From NCBI GenBank assembly GCA_964036045.1, contig OZ038402.1:7022971-7086970 (forward strand): a stretch of DNA of 64,000 bases, read 5' to 3'. The DNA comes from Eutreptiella sp. 'Long Island Sound 2002' (taxonomy: Eukaryota > Euglenozoa > Euglenophyceae > Eutreptiales > Eutreptiaceae). Below, in pieces: positions 32,434-44,550 of this stretch. The notes beneath the pieces were generated by a model. The model saw only the letters and a list, made by a program, of their open reading frames with translations, made no database searches and was not told the origin of the DNA. The number at the start of each line of letters is the position of its first letter. Positions within the stretch are counted from its first letter, which is position 1. A program made the position numbers and the translations under genes.

Positions 32434-35400
32434 TCATCGCTGCCAGTACTGTTGTACCGGTTGTGAGTGTGGTCTGCTGCCCAATGCGTCCCATGGAGTA
32501 AACGCCCTTGCTGGCTGTGTTGTCTGTCTCCCAAGTACCGCATCCGCGTCCCATTCTTCGTCATCTTCATACGGAGCCTCAGACGCCCATTCTGCAGGAC
32601 ACGTGAAACATGCAGGCCGCGCCGGAGGTCCCCAGGGACATGCACAAAGCCGACGCGGAGAACGCGCAGAACGCGCAGGGCACTGCCGCCTGTCCCCAGA
32701 GCCAGATCAGAGCCGGACATGCGGAACGGCAATAACGCACGGGACGGAACACACCCGCACCCCGTTCCACCACCTGTGGCCACATCGGCTTCCGGATCCT
32801 TTTGCGTCAACAACGGTTCTCCACGGGCTGGGGGTGGTTCGCGGGAATCTGCAGGCGCCTGCTTCTGCTCCGGCTTAGCCTCCGGCTCCTGCGTGCCGGG
32901 GTACGCCGCCGCCTCGTCCTCCTCCTTCTTCAGCGGCAGGTTGTCTCTGCCGGTTACTTCCCCCCCCTCGTCAACCACCGGTTCGGGCGGGGGTGGTGGG
33001 GGCTGCTCCTCTCGCGGAGCCTCGTACCCGTGGTACCCGTGGTGTTGCGCTTGGTACTTGGCCAACGACGTGTGGTACCCGTGGTACTCGTACGGCTGGG
33101 CGTAGTAGTCATACGGCTGGGGCTGCAGGTAGTCATACGGCTGGGGCTGCGCGTAGTACGCCGGCTGCACGGTCTGTGGAATGGACACGTATGACGCGCA
33201 GTGCGCGTGCAGCAGCGATGAGGGGCGCCAGGGACAGGGGCAGAGACAACACGTACGACGCGCAGAGCGCGTGCAGCAGCGATGAGGGGCGCCAGGGACA
33301 GGGGCAGAGACAACACGTATGACGCGCAGAGCGCGCGCAGCAGTGGCATACCCTCTGGCGCTTCAAAGTCATGTACTCGTCATAGTCGCTGCTGCTCATC
33401 AGCCTCCAGTTCTTGCCCAGATTTGCAAGGGTCTCATCGTCGGCCCCATCCTGCGTCAACATGTAGCGGAGCAACCCGGCCGCCCTCAGGGTCCGCTCAT
33501 ATTTGTCGGCCATCTTCTCGAACGACATGTCGATAAGGTCTTCCCCGCGGAACCCACTCCACGTATCCATATCCCCACGCCTCCTCTTGTCGCCGCTTGC
33601 GCCCAACGCCTCCCGCGCCGCCGAAGCACTCAGGGCACCCAACGACACGCCTTCCGTCTTGACGGTGCCAGCATCGTGCCCTTCCGTGTACGGCGCCGCC
33701 ATGTCACAACCTAGTGTGCACCGCGCCAGGGCCCGCAACAACGAGGCGGCCGCCTTTGCCGGAACACTGGTGGGAAACTGCTGCTTGAAGTACTCGTGGG
33801 CCTGGCTTGCACTGGAACAATTCTTTGTTCCGCACCCCAGCACGGCCTGGATGGTACGTGGAGCCGCGGTCGACGTCAAGGTGACCGCCATCGCCAAATC
33901 CTGCCGCTCTAAAAAAAGGGGGGTCAGCAGAACACGCACGACGCGTGGAACATTGCCACGGCGCCAGGGACACGGTTAAAGACAACACGCAAAACGCGCA
34001 GAACACGCGCGACGGACGTCAGGGCGGCCAGGGACATGGCAAGAGACAGCACCGATGACACGCGGAGCGTACACACCTTCTGCAGGGTGGTCCTTCTTCT
34101 TGCAACACTCCTTGTAATGGTGTACCAGTTGCCCCAAATTGCTGTCGTACTCCTGCAGGAACTCCTCGAGGATTTGGAGACTTCGCTGGTGGGCATCGCT
34201 GCTCTTATGCTTCTCCTGGCGGGTTGCCCTGGTCGGCAACAGACGCGGGGGCCGCCCTGAGGTCTCCACGAAAAAGTGCGGCTTTTTTGGCCGCGCGGCC
34301 ACTTCCTCTGATTTGACAGTGCGAAGTGCACTTTTGGTCTTTGCCAACTTGCTTGGCTCGTCCTCCTCGGTGTCACTGCTCTTGCTGCCGCTGCTGCCGC
34401 TGGTGCTGGTGCTGCTGCTACTGCTGCTGCTAGACTCGCTGCCCGACCCTGATCTGGACCTTCCCTTGCCACTGTCCGGGGACATGGGGTCATCCCTCTC
34501 CAACAACGTTGACCTCACTTGCCTGGGCGCCGATGTCATCCTGGCCACCTCTGCCTTCGCCGACACCACCCTGGCCTGCTTTTTGCCGAGGAGTACTATC
34601 TCGTCATCCTCCTCATCCTCTTCTTCTTCACCTTCGTCCCCGTCGTCCGCCGACTCCCCTTTCTTCTTCTTTGGAGTTTGGCCCCTCGTCTTCTTTTCCT
34701 TTCCCTCCTTCTTCTTCTTCTTTGTCTGCTCCTTCTCCTTCTGCTTCTCCTTTTGCTTCTTTGCCTTCTCTTTCCCCTTCTTCGACTTCTTCTCCGGCTG
34801 TGGACACGGGTACAGGAGGTGGAGAACGTGCACGACGCGCACGACGCTTCCCTGTCCCTAGGGACAGTGGGGGAGCCTGAGACTCTGGACGCGCATAGCA
34901 CGCACGACATTCAGACAGGCCCCAGGGACACAGATAAAGCCAACGCACACGACGCGCAGAACGCGCCCACACCTCATCTGGGATGAATCCCCAGAAGCAA
35001 CCGCTCTTGATCTTGTTGATTGCCACCGCGAAATTTCCTTGGCTCCTTTGGTTCTCGATACGCCTTTCTTTGGCACCGGTCTTCTTGTTCTCGCGGGTGT
35101 GGATCTGGTAGCTGATCGCCTGTGACAGGTAGAGGCCGTCCTCGACTTCCTTTGTCTTGGGGTCTTTGATGTCCTTGACCGCTTGCACCCAGCCCACGTG
35201 GTACCCACTGGTCTGCTGCTTAATTTGAAATATCACCGCGGCGGTGCCAGGCTCCACGTCGGCCGCCGACATTGGGTCGCATTGCTCCAAGTGTGACCCA
35301 GCGACTTGGTACGAGGACGGGTACAGCGGCAGCGCCATGCCTGGACACAAGGAGCGGCCGATGGAGAACATGCAGGACGTGCGGGACGAAAAACGGATTG

Positions 35401-35515
35401 CGGGGACACGTGCAAAGACAGCGCGCAGGACACGCGAGACACACAGGACACACCGATACTCGTATTTCTCTGCTTTTTCAAAATCCAACCGCCAGTCACT
35501 TTTTGTGTCTAACAA
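32434..35515 (-). CDS. Multi-exon passenger gene of the piggyBac-like element
   Basis: Five or more minus-strand exons join in phase by GT-AG introns: 35515-35452 | 35340-34973 | 34797-34077 | 33908-33352 | 33173-~32690 | ~32590-32434. The protein starts with a ~140-residue mixed alpha/beta-like domain that I do not recognise (ALPLYPSSYQVAGSH... to GFIPDE). A long K/E-rich basic tract with probable nuclear-localisation signals follows, then a D/E and S-rich segment, a helical ~180-residue region (AMAVTLTSTAAP... to MTLKRQR), and a Y/Q/P-rich low-complexity tail with repeated QPQPYDY. A final acidic exon ends near 32434. It lies upstream of the transposase on the same strand and might be an N-terminal extension of it, or a separate accessory or captured gene. 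The 5' end may extend beyond 35515. Confidence 0.6.
33174..33351 (-). other. Intron made of tandem introner-like units
   Basis: 178-nt GTATGC...CCACAG intron that joins KRQR to TVQPAYY in phase 0. It consists of nearly three tandem copies of a 64-bp unit containing CTGCGCGTC(A/G)TACGTGTTG and CCCCTGTCCCTGG. Confidence 0.75.
33909..34076 (-). other. Intron with two introner-like motif copies
   Basis: 168-nt GTGTGTACGC...TTTTTTTAG intron. Splicing joins DHPAE to ERQDLAMAV in frame (phase 1). It contains the motif twice (about 34022-34070 and 33960-34012), each ending in GTCCCTGGC. Confidence 0.75.
34798..34972 (-). other. Intron with introner-like motif copies
   Basis: 175-nt GTGTGGGCGC...GTCCACAG intron. 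It joins FIPDE to PEKKSKKG in phase 0. The motif lies directly at the 5' end (GCGCGTTCTGCGCGTCGTGTG) and again in part near the 3' end. Confidence 0.75.
35341..35451 (-). other. First intron of the passenger gene
   Basis: 111-nt GTGTCCTG...GTGTCCAG intron joining EYRC to MALPLYPSS in frame. It carries a diverged motif copy (CGCGTGTCCTGCGCGCTGTC). Confidence 0.6.
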
Positions 35516-36527
35516 AGGCTACGGAAGGCGATGACAACGATGCACTGTTTAGGCGCGTGGTGGTGTGGCCTCCGTGGCCGTGGGTGCAACTTGTGGCCTA
35601 TGGGAGAACGCGTGGCCTTCGTGGCCCGGGTATTGCCTTGTGGACTACTTGTGTGCTACGGGCACTAGCACTTCGGTGTCGCTTTTAAACAGGAAACATA
35701 CCTGCCGGTCCCTGCAGGGCACGCCCGGCGCCAGGGGGAGCCGCAGTGCCGCGGCGGCTGCGCCCCCTGTCATACCGCCAACCCCCCACTGTGGCGTGGG
35801 GCCCCGTGCCACAGCCCGGGCCAGCTTCCGCCCCTGGGGGGGACCCGGTGCCTTCGCCTCGCCCTGGGGCGCCCTCGTGGGCTGTGGGCGTACAGACACC
35901 CTCCAGCCAGGTCGGGGGTCCGGACACCGGGGCCACACCAGGGGGGGAGCCGCCGGGGCTCGTGCCGCTGCCGCGCCCACCACCACCCGCGCCGGGCGTG
36001 TCCAGCAGGGAACCGGGGCAGTGGGATCCGCTGTCCCCCCCCCGTTTGAGCGTGCTCGCAGGCTCAGGCCAGTCACTGGCACTTCGGTGTCGCTTTTAAA
36101 CAGGGAACATACCTGCCGGTGGCTACCGGTCCCTGCAGGGCTTACCAATAACCCTCAGGTCTCGGGGGAGCCAACCCCCCTCCGTGTTGCCGGACCCTGT
36201 CCCTAAAAGAAAACCCTGCAAAACACGCAGAACGCGCCCGACGAGCAACCGTCCCCAGGGACAACCAGAGAGCCCGGAAAAAAGACGCGCGCGACGCGCG
36301 CGACGGGGGCGACACGTGCAAGGCACCATTGGGGGGAAAGGGGGACACCGGGGACGCGCAGGACGCGAGAGCCAAGTTCCCAAAGTGGCTCTGACCCCAA
36401 AAACCCCAAAACCGCACAAAAACAACCCCGGAAATGGATTCGGCAACCCCCAAAACCCCCAGAGCCAACACTTCCCCACGGGGGACACGGGGGACGCGCG
36501 ACGGCCTCGAGAGCCGTAGGCAAAGGA
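35516..36527 (-). other. Right end of the piggyBac-like element, non-coding
   Basis: G+C-rich. A ~50-bp sequence (CACTTCGGTGTCGCTTTTAAA, ACATACCTGCCGGT, CCCTGCAGGGC) is present at 35668-35718 and again at 36079-36141. Further introner-like motif copies occur at about 36195-36245 and 36275-36325. The 5' promoter of the passenger gene probably lies here. No ORF with recognisable homology. Confidence 0.5.
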
Positions 36528-39500
36528 ATATGGGCAAAACCAATTTGAAATGGGCAATTTGCGGGCACGTACTGTTCAGTTCAACCTGAAAATAGCGTCA
36601 TTCGTGTGCAAGGGAGCCTCAACCTCACATTTGCACACACGGGCAAATTCGGGCAAATTCTCTGCTACACGTGCGACGTGGTTCGTATGGTACGCGAATA
36701 GCATGATGCTGCTTGTTCTGGCCAGAGGGTTGCGTGGCTGAGATATGGGCAATACCAAATGAAAACGGGTATTGTGCGGGCACGTACTATTCAGTTCAAC
36801 CTCAAAATAGCATCATTCGCGTGCCAGGGAGCCTAAAGCCCACATTTGCGCACACGGGCAAATTCGGGCAAATTCTCTGCTACACGTGCCAGGTGGTTCG
36901 TATGGTACACGAATAGCATGATGCTGCTTGGTCTGGCCAGAGGGTTGAGTGGTTGAGATATGGGCAATACCAAATGAAAACGGGTATTGTGCGGGCACGT
37001 ACTATTCAGTTCAACCTGAAAATAGCGTCATTCGCGTGCAAGGGAGCCTAAAGCCCACATTTGCGCACACGGGCAAATTCGGGCAAATTCTCTGCTACAC
37101 GTGCGACGTGGTTCGTATGGTACACGAATAGCATGATGCTGCTTGTTCTGGCCAGAGGGTTGAGTGGTTGAGATATGGGCAATACCAATTTGAAACGGGC
37201 ATTGTGCGGGCACGTACTGTTTAGTTCAACCTGAAAATAGCGTCATTCGCGTGCAAGGGAGCCTAAAGCCCACATTTGCGCACACGGGCAAATTCGGGCA
37301 AATTCTCTGCTACACGTGCGACGTGGTTCGTATGGTACACGGATAGCATGATGCAGCTTGTTCTGGCCAGAGGGTTGAGTGGTTGAGATATGGGCAAAAC
37401 CAATTTCAAATGGGCATTGTGCGGGCACGTACTGTTCAGTTCAAACCTGAAAATAGCGTCCTTCGCGTGCAATGGAGCCTGAACCTCACATTTGCACACA
37501 CGGGCAAATTCGGGCAAATTCTCTGCTACACGTGCGACGTGGTTCGTATGGCACACGAATAGCATGATGCAGCTTGTTCTGGCCAGAGGGTTGAGTGGTT
37601 GAGATGTGGGCAATACCAATTTGAAACGGGCATTGTGCGGGCACGTACTGTTTAGGTCAACCTGAAAATAGCGTCCTTCGCGTGCAAGGGAGCCTAAAGC
37701 CCACATTTGCGCACACGGGCAAATTCGGGCAAATTCTCTGCTACACGTGCGAGGTGGTTCGTATGGTACACGAATAGCATGATGCTGCTTGTTCTGGCCA
37801 GAGGGTTGAGTGGTTGAGATATGGGCAATACCAAATGAAAACGGGTATTGTGCCGGCACGTACTATTCAGTTCAACCAGAAAATAGCGTCATTCGTGTGT
37901 AAGGGAGCCTCAACCCCACATTTGCGCACACGGGCAAAATCGGGCAAATTCTCTGCTACACGTGCGACGTGGTTCGTATGGTACACGGATAGCATGATGC
38001 AGCTTGTTCTGGCCAGAGGGTTGAGTGGTTGAGATATGGGCAATACCAAATGAAAACGGGCATTGTGCGGGCACGTACTGTTCAGGTCAAACCTGAAAAT
38101 AGCGTCCTTAACGTGCAATGGAGCCTGAACCTCACATTTGCACACACGGGCAAATTCGGGCAAATTCTCTGCTACACGTGCGACGTGGTTCGTATGGCAC
38201 ACGAATAGCATGATGCTGCTTGTTCTGGCCAGAGGGTTGAGTGGTTGAGATGTGGGCAATACCAATTTGAAACGGGCATTGTGCGGGCACGTACTGTTTA
38301 GGTCAACCTGAAAATAGCGTCATTCGCGTGCCAGGGAGCCTAAAGCCCACATTTGCGCACACGGGCAAATTCGGGCAAATTCTCTGCTACACGTGCCAGG
38401 TGGTTCGTATGGTACACGAATAGCATGATGCTGCTTGGTCTGGCCAGAGGGTTGAGTGGTTGAGATATGGGCAATACCAAATGAAAACGGGTATTGTGCG
38501 GGCACGTACTATTCAGTTCAACCTGAAAATAGCGTCATTCGCGTGCAAGGGAGCCTAAAGCCCACATTTGCGCACACGGGCAAATTCGGGCAAATTCTCT
38601 GCTACACGTGCGAGGTGGTTCGTATGGTACACGAATAGCATGATGCTGCTTGTTCTGGCCAGAGGGTTGAGTGGTTGAGATATGGGCAAAACCAATTTGA
38701 AATGGGCAATGTGCGGGCACGTACTGTTCAGTTCAACCTGAAAATAGCGTCATTCGTGTGCAAGGGAGCCTCAACCTCACATTTGCACACACGGGCAAAT
38801 TCGGTCAAATTCTCTGCTACACGTGCGACGTGGTTCGTATGGTACACGGATAGCATGATGCAGCTTGTGCTGGCCAGAGGGTTGAGTGGTTGAGATATGG
38901 GCAAAACCAATTTGAAATTGTCATTGTGCGGGCACCTACTGTTCATTTCAACTACGAAATAGCGTCATTCGTGTGTAAGGGAGCCTGAACTTCACATTTG
39001 CACACACGGGCAAATTCGGGCAAATTCTCTGCTACACGTGCGACGTGGTTCGTATGGTACACGGATAGCATGATGCTGCTTGTTCTGGCCAGAGGGTTGA
39101 GTGGTTGAGATATGGGCAAAGCCAATTTGAAATGGGCAATTTGCGGGCACGTACTGTTCAGTTCAACCTGAAAATAGCGTCATTCGTGTGCAAGGGAGCC
39201 TCAACCTCACATTTGCACACACGGGCAAATTCGGGCAAATTCTCTGCTACACGTGCGACGTGGTTCGTATGGTACGCGAATAGCATGATGCTGCTTGTTC
39301 TGGCCAGAGGGTTGAGTGGTTGAGATATGGGCAATACCAAATGAAAGCGGGTATTGTGCGGGCACGTCTATTCAGTTCAACCTCAAAATAGCATCATTCG
39401 CGTGCAAGGGAGCCTAAAGCCCACATTTGCGCACACGGGCAAATTCGGGCACATTCTCTGCTACACGTGCGACGTGGTTCGTATGGTACACGGATAGCAT

Positions 39501-42500
39501 GATGCAGCTTGTTCTGGCCAGAGGGTTGAGTGGTTGAGATATGGGCAAAACCAATTTGAAATGGGCATTGTGCGGCCACGTACTGTTCAGTTCAAACCTG
39601 AAAATAGCGTCCTTCGCGTGCAATGGAGCCTGAACCTCACATTTGCACACACGGGCAAATTCGGGCAAATTCTCTGCTACACGTGCGAGGTGGTTCGTAT
39701 GGTACACGAACAACATTATGCTGCTTGTTGTGGCCAGAGGGTTGGGTGGTCGAGATATTGTGCAATGCCAATTTGAAATTGTCAGAGCCTGAACTTCACA
39801 TTTGCACACACGGGCAAATTCGGGCAAATTCTCTGCTACACGTGCGACGTGGTTCGTATGGTATGCGAATAGCATGATGCTGCTTGTTCTGGCCAGAGGG
39901 TTGAGTGGTTGAGATATGGGCAATACCAAATGAAAACGGGTATTGTGCGGGCACGTACTATTCAGTTCAACCTGAAAATAGCATCATTCGCGTGCAAGGG
40001 AGCCTAAAGCCCACATTTGCGCACACGGGCAAATTCGGGCAAATTCTCTGCTACACGTGCGACGTGGTTCGTATGGTACACGGATAGCATGATGCAGCTT
40101 GTTCTGGCCAGAGGGTTGAGTGGTTGAGATATGGGCAAAACCAATTTGAAATGGGCATTGTGCGGGCACGTACTGTTCAGTTCAAACCTCAAAATAGCGT
40201 CCTTCGCGTGCAATGGGGCCTGAACCTCACATTTGCACACACGGGCAAATTCGGGCAAATTCTCTGCTACACGTGCGAGGTGGTTCGTATGGTACACGAA
40301 CAGCATTATGCTGCTTGTTGTGGCCAGAGGGTTGAGTGGTTGAGATATGGGCAATGCCAAATGAAAACGGGTATTGTGCGGGCACGTACTATTCAGTTCA
40401 ACCTGAAAATAGTGTCATTCGCGTGCAAGGGAGCCTAAAGCCCACATTTGCACACACGGGCAAATTCGGGCAAATTCTCTGCTACACGTGCGAGGTGGTT
40501 CGTATGGTACACGGATAGCATGATGCAGCTTGTTCTGGCCAGAGGGTTGAGTGGTTGAGATATGGGCAAAACCAATTTGAAATGGATATTGTGCGGGCAC
40601 GTACTGTTCAGTTCCACCTGAAAATAGCGTCATTCGTGTGCAAGGGAGCCTCAACCTCACATTTGCACACACGGGCAAATTCGGGCAAATTCTCTGCTAC
40701 ACGTGCGAGGTGGTTCGTATGGTACAGGACCATCATGATGCACCTTGTTTTGGCCAGAGGGTTGAGCGGTCGAGATATGGGCAATACCAATTTGAAATGG
40801 TCATTGTGCGGGCACGTACTGTTGAGTTCAACCTGAAAATAGCGTCCTTCGCGTGCAATGGAGCCTGAACCTCACATTTGCACACACGGGCAAATTCGGG
40901 CAAATTCTCTTCTACACGTGCGACGTGGTAGGTATGGTACAAAAACAGCATTATGCTGCTTGTTGTGGCCAGAGGGTTGGGTGGTCGAGATATGGGCAAT
41001 ACCTAATGAAAACGGGTATTGTGCGGGCACGTACTATTCAGTTCAACCTGAAAATAGCGTCATTCGCGTGCAAGGGAGGCTGAACCTCACATTTGCACAC
41101 ACGGGCAAATTCAAGCACATTCTCTGCTACACGTGCGACTTGGTTCGTATGGTACACGAATAGCATGATGCAGCTTGTTGTGGCCAGAGGGTTGACTGGT
41201 TGAGATATGGGCAATACCAATTTGAAATTGGCATTGTGCGGCCACGTACTGTTCACTTCAACATGGAAATAGCGTCATTCGTGTGTAAGGGAGCCTGAAC
41301 CTCACATTTGCACACACGGGCAAATTCAGGCAAATTATCTGCTACACGTGCGACGTGGTTCGTATGGTACACGAATAGCATGATGCTGCTTGTTCTGGCC
41401 AGAGGGTTGAGTGGTTGAGATATGGGCAATACCAAATCAAAACGGGTATTGTGCGGGCACGTACTATTCAGTTCAACCTGAAAATAGCGCCATTCGCGTG
41501 CAAGGGAGCCCGAACCTCACATTTGCACACACGGGCGAATTCGGGCAAATTCTCTGCTACACGTGCGAGGTGGTTCGTATGGTACACGGATAGCATTATG
41601 CTGCTTGTTGTGGCCAGAGGGTTGGGTGGTCGAGATATGGGCAATACCAATTTGAAATTGTCATTGTGCGGGCACCTACTGTTCAGTTCAACCTGGAAAT
41701 AGTGTCATTCGTGTGTAAGGGAGCCTGAACCTCACATTTGCACACACGGGCAAATTCGGGCAAATTCTCTGCTACACGTGCGTCGTGGTTCGTATGGTAC
41801 ACGAATAGCATGATGCTGCTTGTTCTGGCCAGGGGGTTGAGTGGTTGAGATATGGGCAATACCAAATGAAAACGGGCATTGTGCGGGCACGTACTGTTCA
41901 GTTCAACCTGAAAATAGCGTCATTCGTGTGCAAGGGAGCCTCAACCTCACATTTGCACACACGGGCGAATTCGGGCAAATTCTCTGCTACACGTGCGACG
42001 TGGTTCGTATGGTACACTCCCATCATGATGCACCTTGCTTTCGCCAGAGGCTTGAGTGGGCAATACCAATTTGAAATTGTCATTGTGCGGGGACGTACTG
42101 TTCAGTTCAACCCGGAAATAGCGTCATTCGTGTGTAAGGGAGCCTGAACCTCACATTTGCACCCACGGGCGAATTCGGGCAATGGTACACGAATAGCATG
42201 ATGCTGCTTGTTCTGGCCAGAGGGTTGGGTGGTTGAGATATGGGCAATACCAAATGGAAACGGGTATTGTGCGGGCACGTACTATTCAGTTCAACCTGAA
42301 AATAGCGTCATTCGCGTGCAAGGGAGCCTAAAGCCCACATTCGCGCACACGGGCAAATTCGGGCAAATTCTCTGCTACACGTGCGACGTGGTTCGTATGG
42401 TACACGGATAGCATGATGCAGCTTGTTCTGGCCAGAGGGTTGAGTGGTTGAGATATGTGCAAAACGTATTTGAAATGGGCATTGTGCGGGCACGTACTGT

Positions 42501-43696
42501 TCAGTTCAACCTGAAAATAGCGTCATTCGTGTGCAAGGGAGCCGCAACCTCACATTTGCACACACGGGCAAATTCGGGCAAAGTCTCTGCTACACGTGCG
42601 AGGTGGTTCATATGGTACACGACAATCATGATGCAGCTTGTTTTGGCCAGAGGGTTGGGTGGTCGAGATATGGGCAATACCAATTTGAAATTGTCATTGT
42701 GCGGGCCCCTATTGTTCAGTTCAACCTGAAAATAGTGTCATTCTGTGTAAGGGAGCCTGAACCTCACATTTGCACACACGGGCAAATTCGGGCAAATTGT
42801 CTGCTACACATGCGACGTGTTTCGTATGGTACACGAATAGCATGATGCTGCTTGTTCTGGCCAGAGGGTTGAGTGGTTGAGATATGGGCAATACCAATTT
42901 GAAATGGTCATTGTGCGGGCACGTACTGTTCGGTTCAACCTGAAAGTAGCGTCCTTCGCGTGCAATGGAGCCTGAACCTCACATTTGCAGACACGGGCAA
43001 ATTCGGGCAAATTCTCTTCTACACGTGCGACGTGGTAGGTATGGTACAAAAACAGCATTATGCTGCTCGTTGTGGCCAGAGGGTTGGGTGGTCGAGATAT
43101 GGGCAATACCAATTTGAAATTGTCATTGTGCGGGCACGTACTGTTCAGTTCAACCTGGAAATAGCGTCATTCTTGTGTAAGGGAGCCTGAACCTCACATT
43201 TGCACACACGGGCAAATTCGGGCAAATTCTCTGCTACACGTGCAACGTGGTTCGTATGGTACACGAATAGCATGATGCTGCTTGTTCTGGCCAGAGAGTT
43301 GAGTGGTTGAGATATGGGCAATACTAAATGAAAACGGGGATTGTGCGGGCACGTACTATTCAGTTCAACCTGAAAATAGCGTCATTCGCGTGCAAGGGAG
43401 CCTAAAGCCCACATTTGCGCACACGGGCCAATTCGGGCAAATTCTCTGCTACACGTGCGAGGTGGTTCGTATGGTACACGACAATCATGATGCACCTTGT
43501 TTTGGCCAGAGGGTTGAGTGGTCGAGATATGGGCAATACCAATTTGAAATTGTCATTGTGCGGGCACCTACTGTTCAGTTCAACCTGGAAATAGCGTCAT
43601 TCGTGTGTAAGGGAGCCTGAACCTCACGTTTGCACACACGGGCAAATTACGGCAAATTCTCTGCTACACGTGCGACGTGGTTCGTATGGTACGTTC
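36528..43696 (+). repeat. 215-bp satellite array, block 2
   Basis: About 33 tandem units continuing the block interrupted at 29676. Many units alternate between the two sequence types, giving 430-bp dimers, for example around 38400-39350. A few units are shortened (near 39770-39790 and 42050-42190). Both strands show 60-72-codon ORFs in every unit, but the 215-bp period shifts frame from unit to unit, so they are not genes. Confidence 0.95.
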
Positions 43697-43699
43697 GTA

Positions 43700-43883
43700 T
43701 GGTTCTGACATCATGTTTGTTCGCTCCCCTGCCAAAAGTCAGCGCCAACAAGAAGGATCGGGTTCTGATGCCCCAGCACCCCCATCAGCAGTCCCCGACA
43801 ACGCCACGACGGAAGAGTTGAAAGTACTCCTGGACCGCCAGAGGCTGGAAATGGAGGGACTCAGAGCGCGGACCAGGCTGTAG
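43700..43883 (+). CDS. 5' coding fragment of the YR element, cut by LTR element 2
   Basis: The frame ending at 43883 contains a charged helical stretch (TTEELKVLLDRQRLEMEGLRAR), a plausible Gag-like coiled coil. It breaks at the TAGTC duplication where LTR element 2 inserted. The other side resumes at 51533 with a frame reading ALNEATLQEFQGRERLPQ. The original start is not evident and may overlap the satellite edge. Confidence 0.4.
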
Positions 43884-43885
43884 TC

Positions 43886-44542
43886 AGTTAAACAATTTGG
43901 GTTTCGGCTCCTTTACTATGTCCCCAAAATACTCAAGTTTCAAGTGAGGAAAATGTGTGCGTGCACAAAAATACTCGTTTCAAAAAGGAAAACCATTAAC
44001 CTACAACTAACAAGAACAAGACTCACATAAAGCAAAGCAAGGCAAAGCAACAAAGCAAATATACTCGTTGTTGGAGGTGTACATGGTCCGCCAAGCCGCT
44101 GTCTTGACCCCACCATTTCTGTTTCTCCTTGGCGGCGGGTTGTGGTGGTCATGACATTGAGGATCCATACGGCCATACCCATTGTACACCCGGGCACCCA
44201 GACATGGGTGCGGCTCTCCAACACCCCAAGCTGCAAGAGCAAGGGATGATGTGCTTTGCTATGCTATTTAGCTCTGCTCTATGAGTCGATCTCAGAACTT
44301 CAGTACACGGATTATACTAGCGTAATAACAAACTGATACGACAATTCGACAATTAATCGATGATAAACAGCGATGAATCAATGAAAATTGAACACGTATC
44401 TGAATCACAGGAGACGTGAATATTAACTGTCAAAAACTGACATTCGCGACAGGGATTGCGACATTTAATCAGACGACAAATCGGATCAGCGAATCAATAA
44501 CAGACCTACAGGCGTTTTTAAGGAAAAAGGATTTTTCTTACT
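43886..44542 (-). repeat. 3' LTR of element 2
   Basis: 657 bp, identical by eye to 50876-51532 at a constant offset of 6990. Its first 11 bases on the minus strand equal those of the element 1 LTR. Confidence 0.85.
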
Positions 44543-44550
44543 CCCCCCCC
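44543..44550 (-). promoter_or_regulatory. Polypurine tract of element 2
   Basis: Eight C on the plus strand (GGGGGGGG on the minus strand) directly precede AGTAAG of the LTR, the same arrangement as in element 1. Confidence 0.7.

Larger units (their letters stand above)
29677..36527 (-). mobile_element. piggyBac-like DNA transposon with passenger gene
   Basis: Terminal inverted repeats TCCTTTGGCTAC (29677-29688) and TCCTTTGCCTAC (complement of 36516-36527) match at 11 of 12 bases. They flank 6851 bp inserted in one satellite unit, and ATAT is present on both sides (29673-29676 and 36528-36531) but once in intact units. The element carries a DDE_Tnp_1_7 transposase and a large spliced gene, both on the minus strand. 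The target duplication is ATAT instead of the TTAA typical of piggyBac. Confidence 0.9.

Noticed and set aside
34139-34861. 240-codon plus-strand ORF rich in Ser, Leu and Phe
   Set aside because: It is the antisense of the K/E- and S-rich exon of the passenger gene; its low complexity mirrors that exon.
36550-43620. Dozens of 60-198-codon ORFs on both strands within the satellite
   Set aside because: They recur once per 215-bp unit and frame shifts with each unit. Both strands are equally open, so they reflect the repeat composition rather than coding.
43940-44242. 100-codon minus ORF, repeated at 50930-51232
   Set aside because: It lies wholly inside the LTRs of element 2 and shows no domain; the duplication is explained by the LTR pair.
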